64,000 nt of DNA from Elusimicrobiaceae bacterium (GTDB lineage Bacteria; Elusimicrobiota; Elusimicrobia; Elusimicrobiales; Elusimicrobiaceae). Each line of letters begins with the position of its first letter. Position 1 is the first letter of the stretch. The stretch is from the NCBI GenBank assembly GCA_016281355.1, contig JAEEIL010000012.1:62001-126000 (forward strand), in the 5' to 3' direction. The notes beneath the pieces were generated by a model. That model did no database searches, had not been told where the DNA came from, and saw nothing but the letters and a program-made list of their open reading frames with translations. Shown here one piece after another: positions 1 through 8,885 of the stretch. The translations under genes and the position numbers were made by a program.

Positions 1-1
1 A

Positions 2-463
2 GAAGTTCAATATCATGTTGTAACCGACAGTCCGATACATATTGATTTCCAAAGAATTTCTATGGATAAACCGCTTGAAACCATTGTTCCTATCGTCTTG
101 AAAGGCGATTGTGCTTGGGTTAAAGAAAACGGCGGTATCGTGGACCATACAGTCCGTGAAGTTTCAATCAAATGTTTACCTGCCGATATTCCGCATGAAA
201 TTGATGTCGATATTACCGGCTTAACATTGGATAAACATGTAACTTTAGCCGATTTGGTCGCCCCTAAAGGTGTTACCATCTTGGGTGAAGCTGACAGAAT
301 GATTGTACACATCATGATTCCGCGTGAAGAAGTCGTTGCAGCACCTGCTGCCGCAGCCGCCGGAACTGAAGCCGCACAACCTGAACTTTCTGCCACAAAA
401 GGTAAGAAAGAAGAAGAAGGTGCAGCTGCCGCAGGTGATAAGAAACCTGCAGAAAAGAAATAA
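2..463 (+). CDS. rplY: 50S ribosomal protein L25/CTC, 5'-truncated by window edge
   Basis: The frame is open from base 2, so the gene starts before the window. The visible 153 residues carry the L25/TL5 hallmark HIDFQRI, followed by the C-terminal beta domain of CTC-type L25 (segments resembling DIPHEIDVDI and ITLADLVAPKG-like text), which binds 5S rRNA in the large ribosomal subunit. The 5S-binding N-terminal domain lies upstream and is not visible. The protein ends in an Ala/Glu/Lys-rich tail of about 45 residues, common in long CTC-type proteins and probably disordered. A strong terminator follows. An internal ATG at 62 is within the conserved domain and is not a true start. Confidence 0.93.
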   Translation, partial: EVQYHVVTDSPIHIDFQRISMDKPLETIVPIVLKGDCAWVKENGGIVDHTVREVSIKCLPADIPHEIDVDITGLTLDKHVTLADLVAPKGVTILGEADRMIVHIMIPREEVVAAPAAAAAGTEAAQPELSATKGKKEEEGAAAAGDKKPAEKK

Positions 464-485
464 TTTTTTAAAATTATTCTTTAAT

Positions 486-524
486 AAAACACCCGTGGAG
501 GTTTTCCTTGCGGGTGTTTTTTAT
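486..524 (+). terminator. Rho-independent terminator after rplY
   Basis: A 10-bp perfect stem (AAAACACCCG at 486-495 with CGGGTGTTTT at 511-520) is followed by a T-rich tract. It begins about 20 bases after the rplY stop. Confidence 0.9.
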
Positions 525-546
525 TGTTTAATTTCAGTGGGTTGGT

Positions 547-592
547 AAAAATGAAAATAGGTCCTTTGGAAAAATGAAATTAGGTCTTTTGG
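547..592 (+). repeat. Two contiguous 23-bp tandem units containing TAGGTC
   Basis: Units 547-569 and 570-592 abut exactly and differ at only two positions. Each contains an ATG followed by the core WTAGGTCY. They lie immediately upstream of the promoter of the secreted HExxH gene, so they could be paired binding sites about two helical turns apart. The same 8-base core recurs twice at 23-base spacing near 46566. Confidence 0.6.
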
Positions 593-595
593 CCC

Positions 596-624
596 TTGTT
601 GTTTACATAGGAAACTTTTACAAT
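596..624 (+). promoter_or_regulatory. Putative promoter of the HExxH secreted protein
   Basis: TTGTTG at 596-601 and TACAAT at 619-624 are separated by 17 bases. The start codon of the next gene lies 24 bases beyond the -10, with an AAGAGGA ribosome-binding site near 631-637. Confidence 0.55.
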
Positions 625-647
625 TATGGAAAGAGGACTGTCAAAAT

Positions 648-2003
648 ATGAAAAAACTAATTATTGGCGTTGTCGGTATGGTGTTCGGATCATGTGTTTT
701 TTGCCAATCTATAGTTCAGCAAAAATATCATTTCCCTTCTGTCGCAGAAGCACAAAAAGTTTTTGCACAGGGTAGCAAATTGCTTTTCGGTAAACAAAGC
801 AAGGAAGTATCTTTGGAAGATTTGTCCTATCAAAACATTTATTCAAAAAAACAAGAGCCACAATCTCCATCACTCTTGTTTGAATTATCACAAATTAGGA
901 AAGGCAATAGACATGATGTCCTTAAATATTATGGAGGAATCATTAGGTCGTCAGTTGAAAAAAATCAATATAACCAAGATTTAAAACATTATCAGGATTT
1001 TTACAATCAAATTGTTTGGAAAAAAGATGGTTCCCCGGATTTAACTAAGGCAGCCACGATGAAAGCCTATTTAGCCTTTTATAATTTAATTTTAAATAAT
1101 AAGCCGTCAAGGCCGGAAATAGGCCGTATAGATGAACACTTCCCTTTATTGGGTGAACATTCGGAAGCTTTCGCTAAATTGCAAGAACGATTCGGCAACA
1201 ATGATGCTTACTTATCTTTTACCTTATCGATCAGTATGGTAAGAGGTGTTACTACAATGATTCCTAGGGCAGATTCTAAAAAGGCTGAAAAAATTGCCAA
1301 ACAAATTTTATATAACGATTTGCAAAAATACGATATGACTACGGAACAAATTGATAAGTGGCTTGAAGTTGCTACTTCAGAAAATGGCAAGGCGATTTTA
1401 GATGAAAGCGAAAGTAATGGAATAATGGGGCAAGTTTCTTCAGGATCTGAGTGGTATTGTTTGATTTTCCTACGTCCGCAAAATAAATTGTTAGTCGTAG
1501 ATAAGTTCGAGTATGTACCGTTTGGTTTAATTGCTTTACATGAATTTGAACATGCAAAAGATTTATTTCCAGGCAGGGAAAGAGATTTAGAAGATTCTCT
1601 AAGTGAATTACCGACTTATGTAATGGAAATAGTTATGTTAGATAATATTTATCGTCAAATTCATAATATTCCGGATACACAATTGGTATCATATAAGCAT
1701 GGTGATGAATCAATAAACTTAGGGGAAATAGCTGATTTATTCCGCAAACTTTCCAAAAAGTATCATACCGATAATTGGCCTGAACTTTTACTTACACCGG
1801 AAGCAACTACTTATATTAACAATGTGTACAAAAAACAAACAGAAATTGCCGGGCGTCTGGTATTACAGCGTCAGTATGGTGTTAATGTCGATTTAATATC
1901 AGAAGATAAAATACAAGAAGTCGGTAGGCAAGTCATACACGAAATGTATTTAGAAGAGATGTTTCGAAATACAAACCGTACAGGTAAAGTTATTCCCCAA
2001 TAA
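648..2003 (+). CDS. Secreted protein with HExxH metallopeptidase-like motif, unknown family
   Basis: This 451-residue protein has an N-terminal signal peptide of about 20 residues (basic start, hydrophobic core, then FCQS), so export to the periplasm or beyond is likely. Residues 298-302 read HEFEH, a perfect HExxH zinc-binding motif set in a hydrophobic helix (IALHEFEHAKDLFPG). About 20 residues later, SELPTYVMEI offers a glutamate that could be the third ligand, as in gluzincins. The rest is helix-rich and unrecognised. It has its own promoter and a convergent terminator with the tRNA-Ser gene, so it is probably monocistronic. The ATG at 648 is preceded by AAGAGGA. Peptidase activity is an inference from the motif alone. 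Confidence 0.75.
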   Translation: MKKLIIGVVGMVFGSCVFCQSIVQQKYHFPSVAEAQKVFAQGSKLLFGKQSKEVSLEDLSYQNIYSKKQEPQSPSLLFELSQIRKGNRHDVLKYYGGIIRSSVEKNQYNQDLKHYQDFYNQIVWKKDGSPDLTKAATMKAYLAFYNLILNNKPSRPEIGRIDEHFPLLGEHSEAFAKLQERFGNNDAYLSFTLSISMVRGVTTMIPRADSKKAEKIAKQILYNDLQKYDMTTEQIDKWLEVATSENGKAILDESESNGIMGQVSSGSEWYCLIFLRPQNKLLVVDKFEYVPFGLIALHEFEHAKDLFPGRERDLEDSLSELPTYVMEIVMLDNIYRQIHNIPDTQLVSYKHGDESINLGEIADLFRKLSKKYHTDNWPELLLTPEATTYINNVYKKQTEIAGRLVLQRQYGVNVDLISEDKIQEVGRQVIHEMYLEEMFRNTNRTGKVIPQ

Positions 2004-2050
2004 ATTATAATAAAATGCCAAGCAGTTGGATTTGCTCCTTCCAAAAAACT

Positions 2051-2074
2051 AAAAGCACCCAAAAGGGTGCTTTT
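2051..2074. terminator. Bidirectional terminator between HExxH gene and tRNA-Ser
   Basis: A perfect inverted repeat (AAAAGCACCC, loop AAAA, GGGTGCTTTT) carries an A-tract on one side and a T-tract on the other, so it can end transcription from both converging units. Confidence 0.88.
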
Positions 2075-2081
2075 AAATTTT

Positions 2082-2166
2082 CGGAGAGGGAGGGATTTGA
2101 ACCCTCGATACCTTTCGGTATACAGGATTTCGAGGCCTGCTGTTTCAACCGCTCACACACCTCTCC
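2082..2166 (-). tRNA. tRNA-Ser(CGA)
   Basis: Minus-strand 85-base cloverleaf. Acceptor GGAGAGG pairs with CCTCTCC, discriminator is G, and the D arm contains AGCGGTTGAA. Loop CTCGAAA gives anticodon CGA. A long variable arm (ATACC/GGTAT) is typical of serine tRNAs, and the T arm GAGGG-TTCAAAT-CCCTC is canonical. CCA is not encoded. The anticodon stem has a C31-U39 mismatch; its other four pairs are normal. A TATAAT-like -10 (ATTATA at 2180-2185 on the plus strand) lies just upstream. Confidence 0.95.
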
Positions 2167-2263
2167 AAATACTATCTATATTATATAAAATATGACAATA
2201 ATTTTTTAATCTAGTTTAATTAAATAAAAATTTACGTCTGAAAAAATACAATAAAAAAAGTAC

Positions 2264-2291
2264 TTGCAATTTTTTTAAAAAGTGATATAAT
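2264..2291 (+). promoter_or_regulatory. Promoter of the Asn/Ser-rich protein operon
   Basis: TTGCAA (2264-2269), a 16-base spacer and a consensus TATAAT (2286-2291) precede the two-gene unit. Confidence 0.7.
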
Positions 2292-2342
2292 ATAGGAGAG
2301 AAGTAAAATTTTAAAAAAGGGTATTTGTACAGACGAACTAGT

Positions 2343-4079
2343 ATGGATTTTTTAAAAAGAAACTCAGGTAAAATAGCTCTACTTGCAATTGTTGCATTTT
2401 TTACTCTTCCTTTCATTTATGGTAATGAGGAAGAAGAAGACTTTTCTCCTTTCGCAGTAAAATCAGGAATGTCTTATCAAGCAAACCCCATTTCGAAACT
2501 GGCTAATAAAATAGCCTCTTTTTATGGGTTTTCAAAGCCTGCTTCACAAATGATGGCTTCATCCGGCAGTGTAGATTCCATAAAAGATAAAGTCTCTTTT
2601 AATAAGGAACATTCATTTAATCGTGGCGGATCGGCAAATTCACAAAATGATACTTTAGTTGCTTCTTCTAGAAATTTTAAAAATTTTGATACAAATTCCT
2701 CAAATTCTAATTTCTCAAATACCAGAAATAATAATAGTAAAAATAATTTTGCACATAATTCTTATAACAATAATGACCCAATAAAAGGTTATGTTACTAT
2801 TAACGGCCAAAATTATCCTGTAATTGAAGATGCTTTGGGTGATAAATATGTCGTCACTCCTAAAGGTCATGTACCTTATAAAGAACTATTACGAAGGACA
2901 GTTTCAGATAAAGAAATTATGGATGCTAAAAAACGTTTCCCCGGTGCAAGTGATATGGAAATTTTAGCTGCTTTACAACAGGAAAAGGAAAGGCAGGCCT
3001 TAGCGAATAGGCAAAGATATCAGGCTAATGCTACAGGTTATAAAAACGGTACGGCTACAAATATGGGCGGCACAAATTATGCCCGTGTTTCCACAGAGGA
3101 TACCGGTTTCGACGAAGATGTTTTGAATGAGGCCTATGCAGATTTAAAAAATATTAATTTGAAAAATGGAAGGGATGCATTAGCCCCGTCTGGTAGTGGT
3201 ACTTCACGCAGTTCTTTCAGTGGCAGTTCTGCCCGGGGCAATAATTATTCCTCTGCTCAAGCAGGTTCTTATGACCAAAGTGGCGAGCAGTCAGGTAATA
3301 GTTTAATTTCAAGCGGAATTACCAAATCGGTACAAGAGCAGGTGAACTTGCAGTCATCTAACAGAGGTAATTATCAAAGAGGTAATGAAGGTGCACGCCC
3401 CACTAAACCAGGGGATGCATTCAAACCAACTGTAAGAACTCCAAAACCGGAAGATAAACCTCAAAATCAATTTCAAAATAATCAAGAAGAAGTTTATGAA
3501 TCTCAAGATTCCGTGGTAATTCGAGATTTAACATACGAGTGGTCTACAAAAGCCTATAAATATTCTAACGATGGTACTACGGGTGATGTTCTGTTTATAG
3601 AAGAAGATAATTACAATAATTATTCTGAATGGGGAACACCTACACAGGTTACTATTGGCAACAAACAAATATCAGGAATCCTTATTCCTCAAATTGATAC
3701 TCAAACTAATAAATTAATTGAACCAGAGGAAGACGGATTATTAGGTAATAATAAGCAAATCTCAGAAAATATATCCAAAATAAACAGTGATATTGACAAG
3801 ATAAAACAGCTAGTAAATCATTCATTACCTAGCAATGTTAAATTATATGTGGATACAGGAAAAATGGATTCAAGGTTATCTGGATTAATACAAAATATTA
3901 TGAAAAAGAAGGACTCAAACGGCGAAGAGATAAATTTTGTTACTACAGACAGAAATGCCGCTGATATAATTTTGCCGGAACTTATTTTAACCCCTTCGTC
4001 TTTCAATCAGTTTTATAATGATTTTAGTAGGCAGTTACAGAATATAGAAAATTCTCAAGCAGGTAATATTCCTGCTTGA
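2343..4079 (+). CDS. Membrane-anchored or secreted Asn/Ser-rich protein, unknown function
   Basis: About 578 residues. The N-terminus has a basic stretch (FLKRNSGK) then a hydrophobic segment at about residues 10-27, so it is a signal anchor or signal peptide; acidic EEEE follows. Residues about 90-145 are low complexity, rich in Asn, Ser and Phe. A more ordered region (VTINGQNYPVIEDALGDKY) sits near 150, then a Gly/Ser/Gln-rich linker, then a likely folded C-terminal third. I recognise no domain. An in-frame TTG at 2325, just after AAGGG, could be the true start; ATG 2343 has no obvious ribosome-binding site, so the start is uncertain. Fifteen bases separate it from the next gene, so the two are probably co-expressed. 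Confidence 0.8.
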   Translation: MDFLKRNSGKIALLAIVAFFTLPFIYGNEEEEDFSPFAVKSGMSYQANPISKLANKIASFYGFSKPASQMMASSGSVDSIKDKVSFNKEHSFNRGGSANSQNDTLVASSRNFKNFDTNSSNSNFSNTRNNNSKNNFAHNSYNNNDPIKGYVTINGQNYPVIEDALGDKYVVTPKGHVPYKELLRRTVSDKEIMDAKKRFPGASDMEILAALQQEKERQALANRQRYQANATGYKNGTATNMGGTNYARVSTEDTGFDEDVLNEAYADLKNINLKNGRDALAPSGSGTSRSSFSGSSARGNNYSSAQAGSYDQSGEQSGNSLISSGITKSVQEQVNLQSSNRGNYQRGNEGARPTKPGDAFKPTVRTPKPEDKPQNQFQNNQEEVYESQDSVVIRDLTYEWSTKAYKYSNDGTTGDVLFIEEDNYNNYSEWGTPTQVTIGNKQISGILIPQIDTQTNKLIEPEEDGLLGNNKQISENISKINSDIDKIKQLVNHSLPSNVKLYVDTGKMDSRLSGLIQNIMKKKDSNGEEINFVTTDRNAADIILPELILTPSSFNQFYNDFSRQLQNIENSQAGNIPA

Positions 4080-4094
4080 TTTAATGGAGACAGT

Positions 4095-5012
4095 ATGAAA
4101 ATAAAATACTTATTACCGATATTGTTAGTTGCACTTTTGCCTATAAAGAGTATGGCAACAGATGAAAAGAGCCTGGAATATTGTGATAATCGTATATACG
4201 ATACAGTTTTTTCTAGATTCGGGCATAGAGATGATAATGCAACAACACTTACATATATGCTAGGTACACGCGAAGATAAAAGCAAATTTAAATTTGAAGT
4301 TTTGGAATTCTGCGAGCAATATGATTGTGCTGTAGCTAGGAATTCTAGCAGGATTCTTGTAGGGGATGAGTATTCTGTATCTTTGAATATGGTTGCTCTT
4401 CCTTTTATGTTCAATAATAAAGAAATATCTGAAACACTGATTTTAAACAAACCGGAACTAACATTTTTAACGGATAGCGGTATATACCCGGAGAAGCCGA
4501 GATTTTCTAATGGGGAATATATGACACCTGCGTTGAATGCAATAAGGGAAGGGCAGCCCGGTATTTTAAAATATTTAATATCAAAATATAATGTAAATTT
4601 ACGTAAGAAAGCAGGATATATATATTATGGTGTTTCTCCTGATAAATCCCAACTAGACGGTTTAAGAATAGCGGAAAAGGCGTTAGAGAAATGGAAAAAT
4701 GAAACCCCTGATAGAAGTAGAGCAAGATGTGCCGAAGAGGTGTTATCAATAGTGAGAGATTGGTATGATAGGACCGAACATAATCAAGAAATCATTAACG
4801 ATGCAAAAGCATATAATGATAAATTGTACGAAATCGCTTCAAATAATATAGTTGAAAATATTATACCTTTTGAATTTGTTCCGTCTTTAGATCTTTTTAA
4901 AATTCAAAATATAGAAGAAAATTTTGCTATCAATATTGATAAAAAGATAGATGCTTTAATAGAAAAGATTATGCGCGATTTTGACTTTTCATCCATCGGC
5001 AATCAAGCATAA
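4095..5012 (+). CDS. Secreted protein with ankyrin-like segment, unknown function
   Basis: 305 residues with a clear Sec signal peptide (MKIKYLLPILLVALLPIKSMA). Residues about 135-165 resemble one ankyrin repeat (TPALNAIREGQPGILKYLIS), followed by a second partial unit ending in LDGLRIAEKALEKW. The first half contains several cysteines. It is the second gene of a unit with the Asn/Ser-rich protein and is closed by a strong terminator. A shared envelope role is an inference from pairing and export signals only. Confidence 0.8.
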   Translation: MKIKYLLPILLVALLPIKSMATDEKSLEYCDNRIYDTVFSRFGHRDDNATTLTYMLGTREDKSKFKFEVLEFCEQYDCAVARNSSRILVGDEYSVSLNMVALPFMFNNKEISETLILNKPELTFLTDSGIYPEKPRFSNGEYMTPALNAIREGQPGILKYLISKYNVNLRKKAGYIYYGVSPDKSQLDGLRIAEKALEKWKNETPDRSRARCAEEVLSIVRDWYDRTEHNQEIINDAKAYNDKLYEIASNNIVENIIPFEFVPSLDLFKIQNIEENFAINIDKKIDALIEKIMRDFDFSSIGNQA

Positions 5013-5032
5013 AAGCATAATTTTCGGTTTTA

Positions 5033-5067
5033 AAAACTCCCTCACACTCAGTGGGGGAGTTTTCTTT
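5033..5067 (+). terminator. Rho-independent terminator
   Basis: A 13-bp stem (AAAACTCCCTCAC with GTGGGGGAGTTTT, one T-G wobble) and a 5-base loop, then a short T-rich tail, end the preceding two-gene unit. Confidence 0.85.
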
Positions 5068-5082
5068 GTAATCAAAAAAAGA

Positions 5083-5088
5083 TATAAT
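5083..5088 (+). promoter_or_regulatory. Probable -10 element of typA
   Basis: A consensus TATAAT lies between the upstream terminator and typA. The best 16-base-spaced -35 (TTTCTT) is weak. Leader length to the typA ATG would be about 55 bases. Confidence 0.45.
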
Positions 5089-5148
5089 ATATATAGACGT
5101 AAATCAAATCACTCGCGCTCTAGGGCGTTATTTTTTTGGAATAAAATT

Positions 5149-6984
5149 ATGAATACAAGACAAGATGTAAGAAATGTGGCTATTATTGCTCACGTAGACC
5201 ACGGCAAAACCACTATTGTGGATTCACTTTTAAAATTAGCGGGGCAGTTCAAAGTAAAACAAGACGAAGCACAGGAAACTGTCCTTGACTCTAACCCCCT
5301 TGAACGTGAGCGCGGTATAACAATTTTATCAAAATGCACTGCTGTAAACTATAAAGGCTATACGGTTAATATCGTCGATACCCCGGGCCACGCAGATTTC
5401 GGCAGTGAAGTGGAACGCGTGTTAAAAATGGTTGACGGTGCCTTACTTTTGGTTGATGCAGTTGAAGGCCCTATGCCGCAAACACGCTTTGTGTTGCGTA
5501 AAGCCTTGGCACTCGGCCTTAAACCGATAGTCGTAATTAATAAAATGGACCGCGATCATATAAGGCCGTCTGAAGTCGTTGACGAAGTCTTTGAACTTTT
5601 TATGGAACTTGGTGCTAGTGATGCACAACTTGATTTCCCTATTATTTATGCTTCCGGACGTGCGGGCTGGGCATCAAACGATATGAATAAACCCGGCACG
5701 GATATTGCCCCTATTTTTGAAGCTATTTTAAAACATGTTCCTGCACCTGTCGCTGATGAAACAAAACCGCTTCAAATGCAAGTTACTATGCTTGATTATA
5801 ATAACTTTTTGGGTGCAGTCGGTATCGGCCGTATTTTAAACGGTGATATTAAGCAAGGCCAAACGGTTGCCATGCTCAAACAAAACGGGAAAAGAGTTTT
5901 AGGTAAAGCTGCAAAAATTGAAAGATTTTTTGGCCTTGGTAAGCAAGAAGTACAAAGTGCAAAAGCCGGTGATATTGTTGCAATCAGCGGCCTTGAAGGT
6001 GTAGAAGTCGGTGATACATTATGCATGGTCGGTGCTGAAGAAGCTTTGCCGCCGCTTGTTATTGATGAACCCACAATTTCAATGGACTTTTTTGTTAATG
6101 ATTCCCCGTTCGCCGGGCGTGAAGGTAAATTTTTAACCAGCCGCCATTTAAAGGCGCGCCTTGAAAAGGAAGCCCAAACTAATGTGGGTATGAAACTTGA
6201 ACAACTTGAAGGTGAGGGCCGTTTTAAAGTTTACGGGCGCGGTGAACTGCACTTAACAATTTTAATCGAAAATATGCGACGTGAGGGTTTTGAACTCGCC
6301 GTTTCAAGCCCCGAAGTTTTGTATAAAGAAGAAAACGGTAAAATTTTGGAACCTATGGAATATCTTATTTTAGATATTTCTTCAGATGTCCAAGGTGCTG
6401 TTTTTGAACTTGTGGGCAAGCGCGGTGCCAAACTTGAGAATATGGTAAGTGAAGGCGAAAACCGCTTGCGCCTTGAATATGTTATTCCTTCACGCGCTTT
6501 AATTGGTTTTAAAAATGAATTTTTAACTTCCACGCGCGGGCTTGGTATTATGCACCACAGTTTTTATGGATATTACCCAAAAGTTGATGTCCCGCCACTT
6601 CGATCCAACGGCGTTTTGATTGCCAAAGAGCCGGGCGTAACAACATCTTATGCATTAAATGCTTTGCAAGACGGCGGCCAAATGTTTTTAGGCCCTGGTG
6701 TGCAGGTTTATGAGGGTATGATCATTGGGCAAAACTCACGCGATAATGACCTTGTTGTAAACCCATGTAAAGCAAAGCGCATGTCAAACATGCGCAGTAA
6801 AGCGGCTGATGATGCTTTGGTTTTAACACCGCCGCGTATTATGAGTTTGGAACAAGCCATTGAATATATTGCCCCGGATGAACTTGTGGAAATTACGCCT
6901 ACATCCGTCAGACTTAGAAAGAAAATTTTGAATATTCACGAGCGCCGTAAAGCCTCCCGTAAAGAAGAGGCCGCAGAAGAATAA
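5149..6984 (+). CDS. typA: Translational GTPase TypA/BipA
   Basis: The 611-residue length matches the family (E. coli BipA is about 607). G-domain motifs are visible: AHVDHGKT at 14-21, RGIT at 55-58, DTPGH at 77-81 and NKMD at 131-134. EF-G-like domains II, III and V and the BipA-specific C-terminal domain follow. TypA binds the ribosome and assists 50S assembly and stress adaptation. The frame is open further upstream, but ATG 5149 gives the canonical N-terminus [12 protein letters not shown] and is preceded by a weak TTTGGA. The ABC-F gene starts 21 bases after the stop, so co-transcription of two ribosome-associated NTPases is likely. Confidence 0.97.
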   Translation: MNTRQDVRNVAIIAHVDHGKTTIVDSLLKLAGQFKVKQDEAQETVLDSNPLERERGITILSKCTAVNYKGYTVNIVDTPGHADFGSEVERVLKMVDGALLLVDAVEGPMPQTRFVLRKALALGLKPIVVINKMDRDHIRPSEVVDEVFELFMELGASDAQLDFPIIYASGRAGWASNDMNKPGTDIAPIFEAILKHVPAPVADETKPLQMQVTMLDYNNFLGAVGIGRILNGDIKQGQTVAMLKQNGKRVLGKAAKIERFFGLGKQEVQSAKAGDIVAISGLEGVEVGDTLCMVGAEEALPPLVIDEPTISMDFFVNDSPFAGREGKFLTSRHLKARLEKEAQTNVGMKLEQLEGEGRFKVYGRGELHLTILIENMRREGFELAVSSPEVLYKEENGKILEPMEYLILDISSDVQGAVFELVGKRGAKLENMVSEGENRLRLEYVIPSRALIGFKNEFLTSTRGLGIMHHSFYGYYPKVDVPPLRSNGVLIAKEPGVTTSYALNALQDGGQMFLGPGVQVYEGMIIGQNSRDNDLVVNPCKAKRMSNMRSKAADDALVLTPPRIMSLEQAIEYIAPDELVEITPTSVRLRKKILNIHERRKASRKEEAAEE

Positions 6985-7005
6985 CCCTGCTTTAGGGCAA
7001 AGCAT

Positions 7006-8841
7006 ATGATAGATATTTCAGATTTAAGTTATCACATAGGCCTTCGCCCTATTTTTGAGGATGCTTCTTGCTTTATTGCCGACGGTACAAAAACCGGTCT
7101 TGTCGGCTTAAACGGTTGCGGTAAAACTACATTATTTCGCCTAATTCTTGGGCAAATTTACCCTGATGGCGGTAAAATTACCATTAGTTCCGGCACGCAA
7201 ATTTCAACGGTAGAACAGGAAATTAAAGATACTAATCTAACTCCGCTTGAATATGTTTTGCAGGCAGATAAGCGGTTAAAAGTTTTGTATGATAAACTTA
7301 CTACCGCGAAATCAGGCGAAGAAATTGCCGAAATTTACGATAAATTAAATAACCTTGGTGCAAACAGTGCAAGTGCGCGTGCAAGTGCAATTTTGGGCGG
7401 TCTCGGTTTTTTGGATGAAGAATTAAAAAAGCCTTTAAAGGAACTTTCCGGCGGTTGGCGTGTTAGGGCAAGTTTGGCAGCGGCCTTATTTGCACCGTCT
7501 GACATTTTACTTCTTGACGAACCTACAAACCACCTTGACCTTGAAACATCAATTTGGCTTGAAAGTTTTTTAGAGAAAACCGATAAAACCCTCTTTTTAA
7601 TCAGCCACGATAGAAATTTACTTAATAAAATTTGCGAAAAAATTATTTTGGTTGACGAGTGTAAACTAAAAACTTATACCGGCAATTATGATACTTATGA
7701 ACGCACCCGCCATAATCAAACCGAGCAAATTATAAAAGATGCAAAACGCTATGAGGAAACACGCAAACATTTGCAAAGTTTTGTGGACCGTTTCCGCTAT
7801 AAAGCCACCAAAGCCAAGCAAGCGCAAAGCCGTTTAAAAATGCTTGAGCGTATGGGGGATGCCCCAAAAATTCCGATAGAAAAAAGTGTGCGTTTTTCAT
7901 TTCCTGAGCCTGAACTTTTGGATGCATATTTGTATACTTTAGAGCAAGTTTCTTGCGGTTATAATGATACACCCGTTTTACAAAATATTGACCTTACTAT
8001 CGGCGCAGAAGATAAAATTGCCTTGCTCGGCGCAAACGGTAACGGTAAAAGTACGCTTGCAAAATTGCTTGCCGGGTTACTGCCCACAATGTCAGGTAAA
8101 TTAACTTATGCACGCAAAATAAAAGTGGGTTATTTCGCCCAGCATCAGACGGAAGTTTTTGACCTTGATAAAACACTTTACGAAGTTGCTAAAGAAAAAA
8201 TGCCCGAAGCAAAAGAGGCCGAGGTTTACACACATCTTGCTTGTTTTGGTTTGCAAAAAAATAAAGCGGATACAAAAATCGGCAGCCTTTCAGGGGGGGA
8301 AAAGAGCCGCCTATTACTTTCAATAATCACAATCGCACGCCCGAATATTTTAATTTTAGACGAGCCTACAAACCATTTAGACATAACTTCCCGCCGTGCT
8401 TTAAGCGAAGCCTTAAACAATTACAGCGGTGCGGTTATTTTGGTTACGCACGATTTTAATTTGCTGGAAGAGGTAACAGACCGCCTTCTGCTTGTTGCTA
8501 ACGGAACGGTTCAAAATTATGAGGGGGATTTGGAAGATTATAAAAACTTCGTCTTACACGGTGGCGGTGCAAGTGCCGCACAAAATAAAGCAGACATTAA
8601 AAAAGAACGCCGCAGAACCGCGGCCGAACTCCGCGCACAGGCTGCACCTATAAAAAAGCAAATCAAGGAAATTGAAAAGAAACTTGATAAATTAACAAAT
8701 CAAAAGCAAAATATTGAAACACGTCTGACCACACAATTTAACACCGATTTAAGCATAGAACTTGCCTTTATAAATAAAGAAATTGCCGACCTTGAAAGCA
8801 AATGGCTTGAACTTACCACTGATTTGGAAAATCTAAAATAA
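7006..8841 (+). CDS. ABC-F family ATPase (ribosome-associated, Uup/YheS/YdiF-like)
   Basis: 611 residues with two ABC ATPase domains and no membrane segments. The first has Walker A GLNGCGKTT (34-42), signature LSGGW and LLLDEPTNHLD. The second has GANGNGKST, LSGGEKSRL and LILDEPTNHLD. A linker between the domains contains the basic helical stretch typical of ABC-F proteins (FVDRFRYKATKAKQAQSR), and the C-terminus is a Lys/Glu-rich coiled coil as in Uup. ABC-F proteins act in the ribosomal E site to rescue or tune translation. Which subfamily it belongs to cannot be settled by eye. It directly follows typA. Confidence 0.93.
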   Translation: MIDISDLSYHIGLRPIFEDASCFIADGTKTGLVGLNGCGKTTLFRLILGQIYPDGGKITISSGTQISTVEQEIKDTNLTPLEYVLQADKRLKVLYDKLTTAKSGEEIAEIYDKLNNLGANSASARASAILGGLGFLDEELKKPLKELSGGWRVRASLAAALFAPSDILLLDEPTNHLDLETSIWLESFLEKTDKTLFLISHDRNLLNKICEKIILVDECKLKTYTGNYDTYERTRHNQTEQIIKDAKRYEETRKHLQSFVDRFRYKATKAKQAQSRLKMLERMGDAPKIPIEKSVRFSFPEPELLDAYLYTLEQVSCGYNDTPVLQNIDLTIGAEDKIALLGANGNGKSTLAKLLAGLLPTMSGKLTYARKIKVGYFAQHQTEVFDLDKTLYEVAKEKMPEAKEAEVYTHLACFGLQKNKADTKIGSLSGGEKSRLLLSIITIARPNILILDEPTNHLDITSRRALSEALNNYSGAVILVTHDFNLLEEVTDRLLLVANGTVQNYEGDLEDYKNFVLHGGGASAAQNKADIKKERRRTAAELRAQAAPIKKQIKEIEKKLDKLTNQKQNIETRLTTQFNTDLSIELAFINKEIADLESKWLELTTDLENLK

Positions 8842-8851
8842 AATTTGGGTC

Positions 8852-8879
8852 TTGACATTTTTAGAAAAACCTTTATACT
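8852..8879 (+). promoter_or_regulatory. Consensus sigma-70 promoter driving a small RNA
   Basis: TTGACA (8852-8857), a 16-base spacer and TATACT (8874-8879). No start codon with a long frame follows; instead a structured non-coding stretch and terminator do. Confidence 0.85.
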
Positions 8880-8885
8880 ATAGTA

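Noticed and set aside
574-651. 25-codon frame beginning inside the second 23-bp unit and overlapping the start of the HExxH gene
   Set aside because: No ribosome-binding site, and the predicted promoter lies inside the frame.
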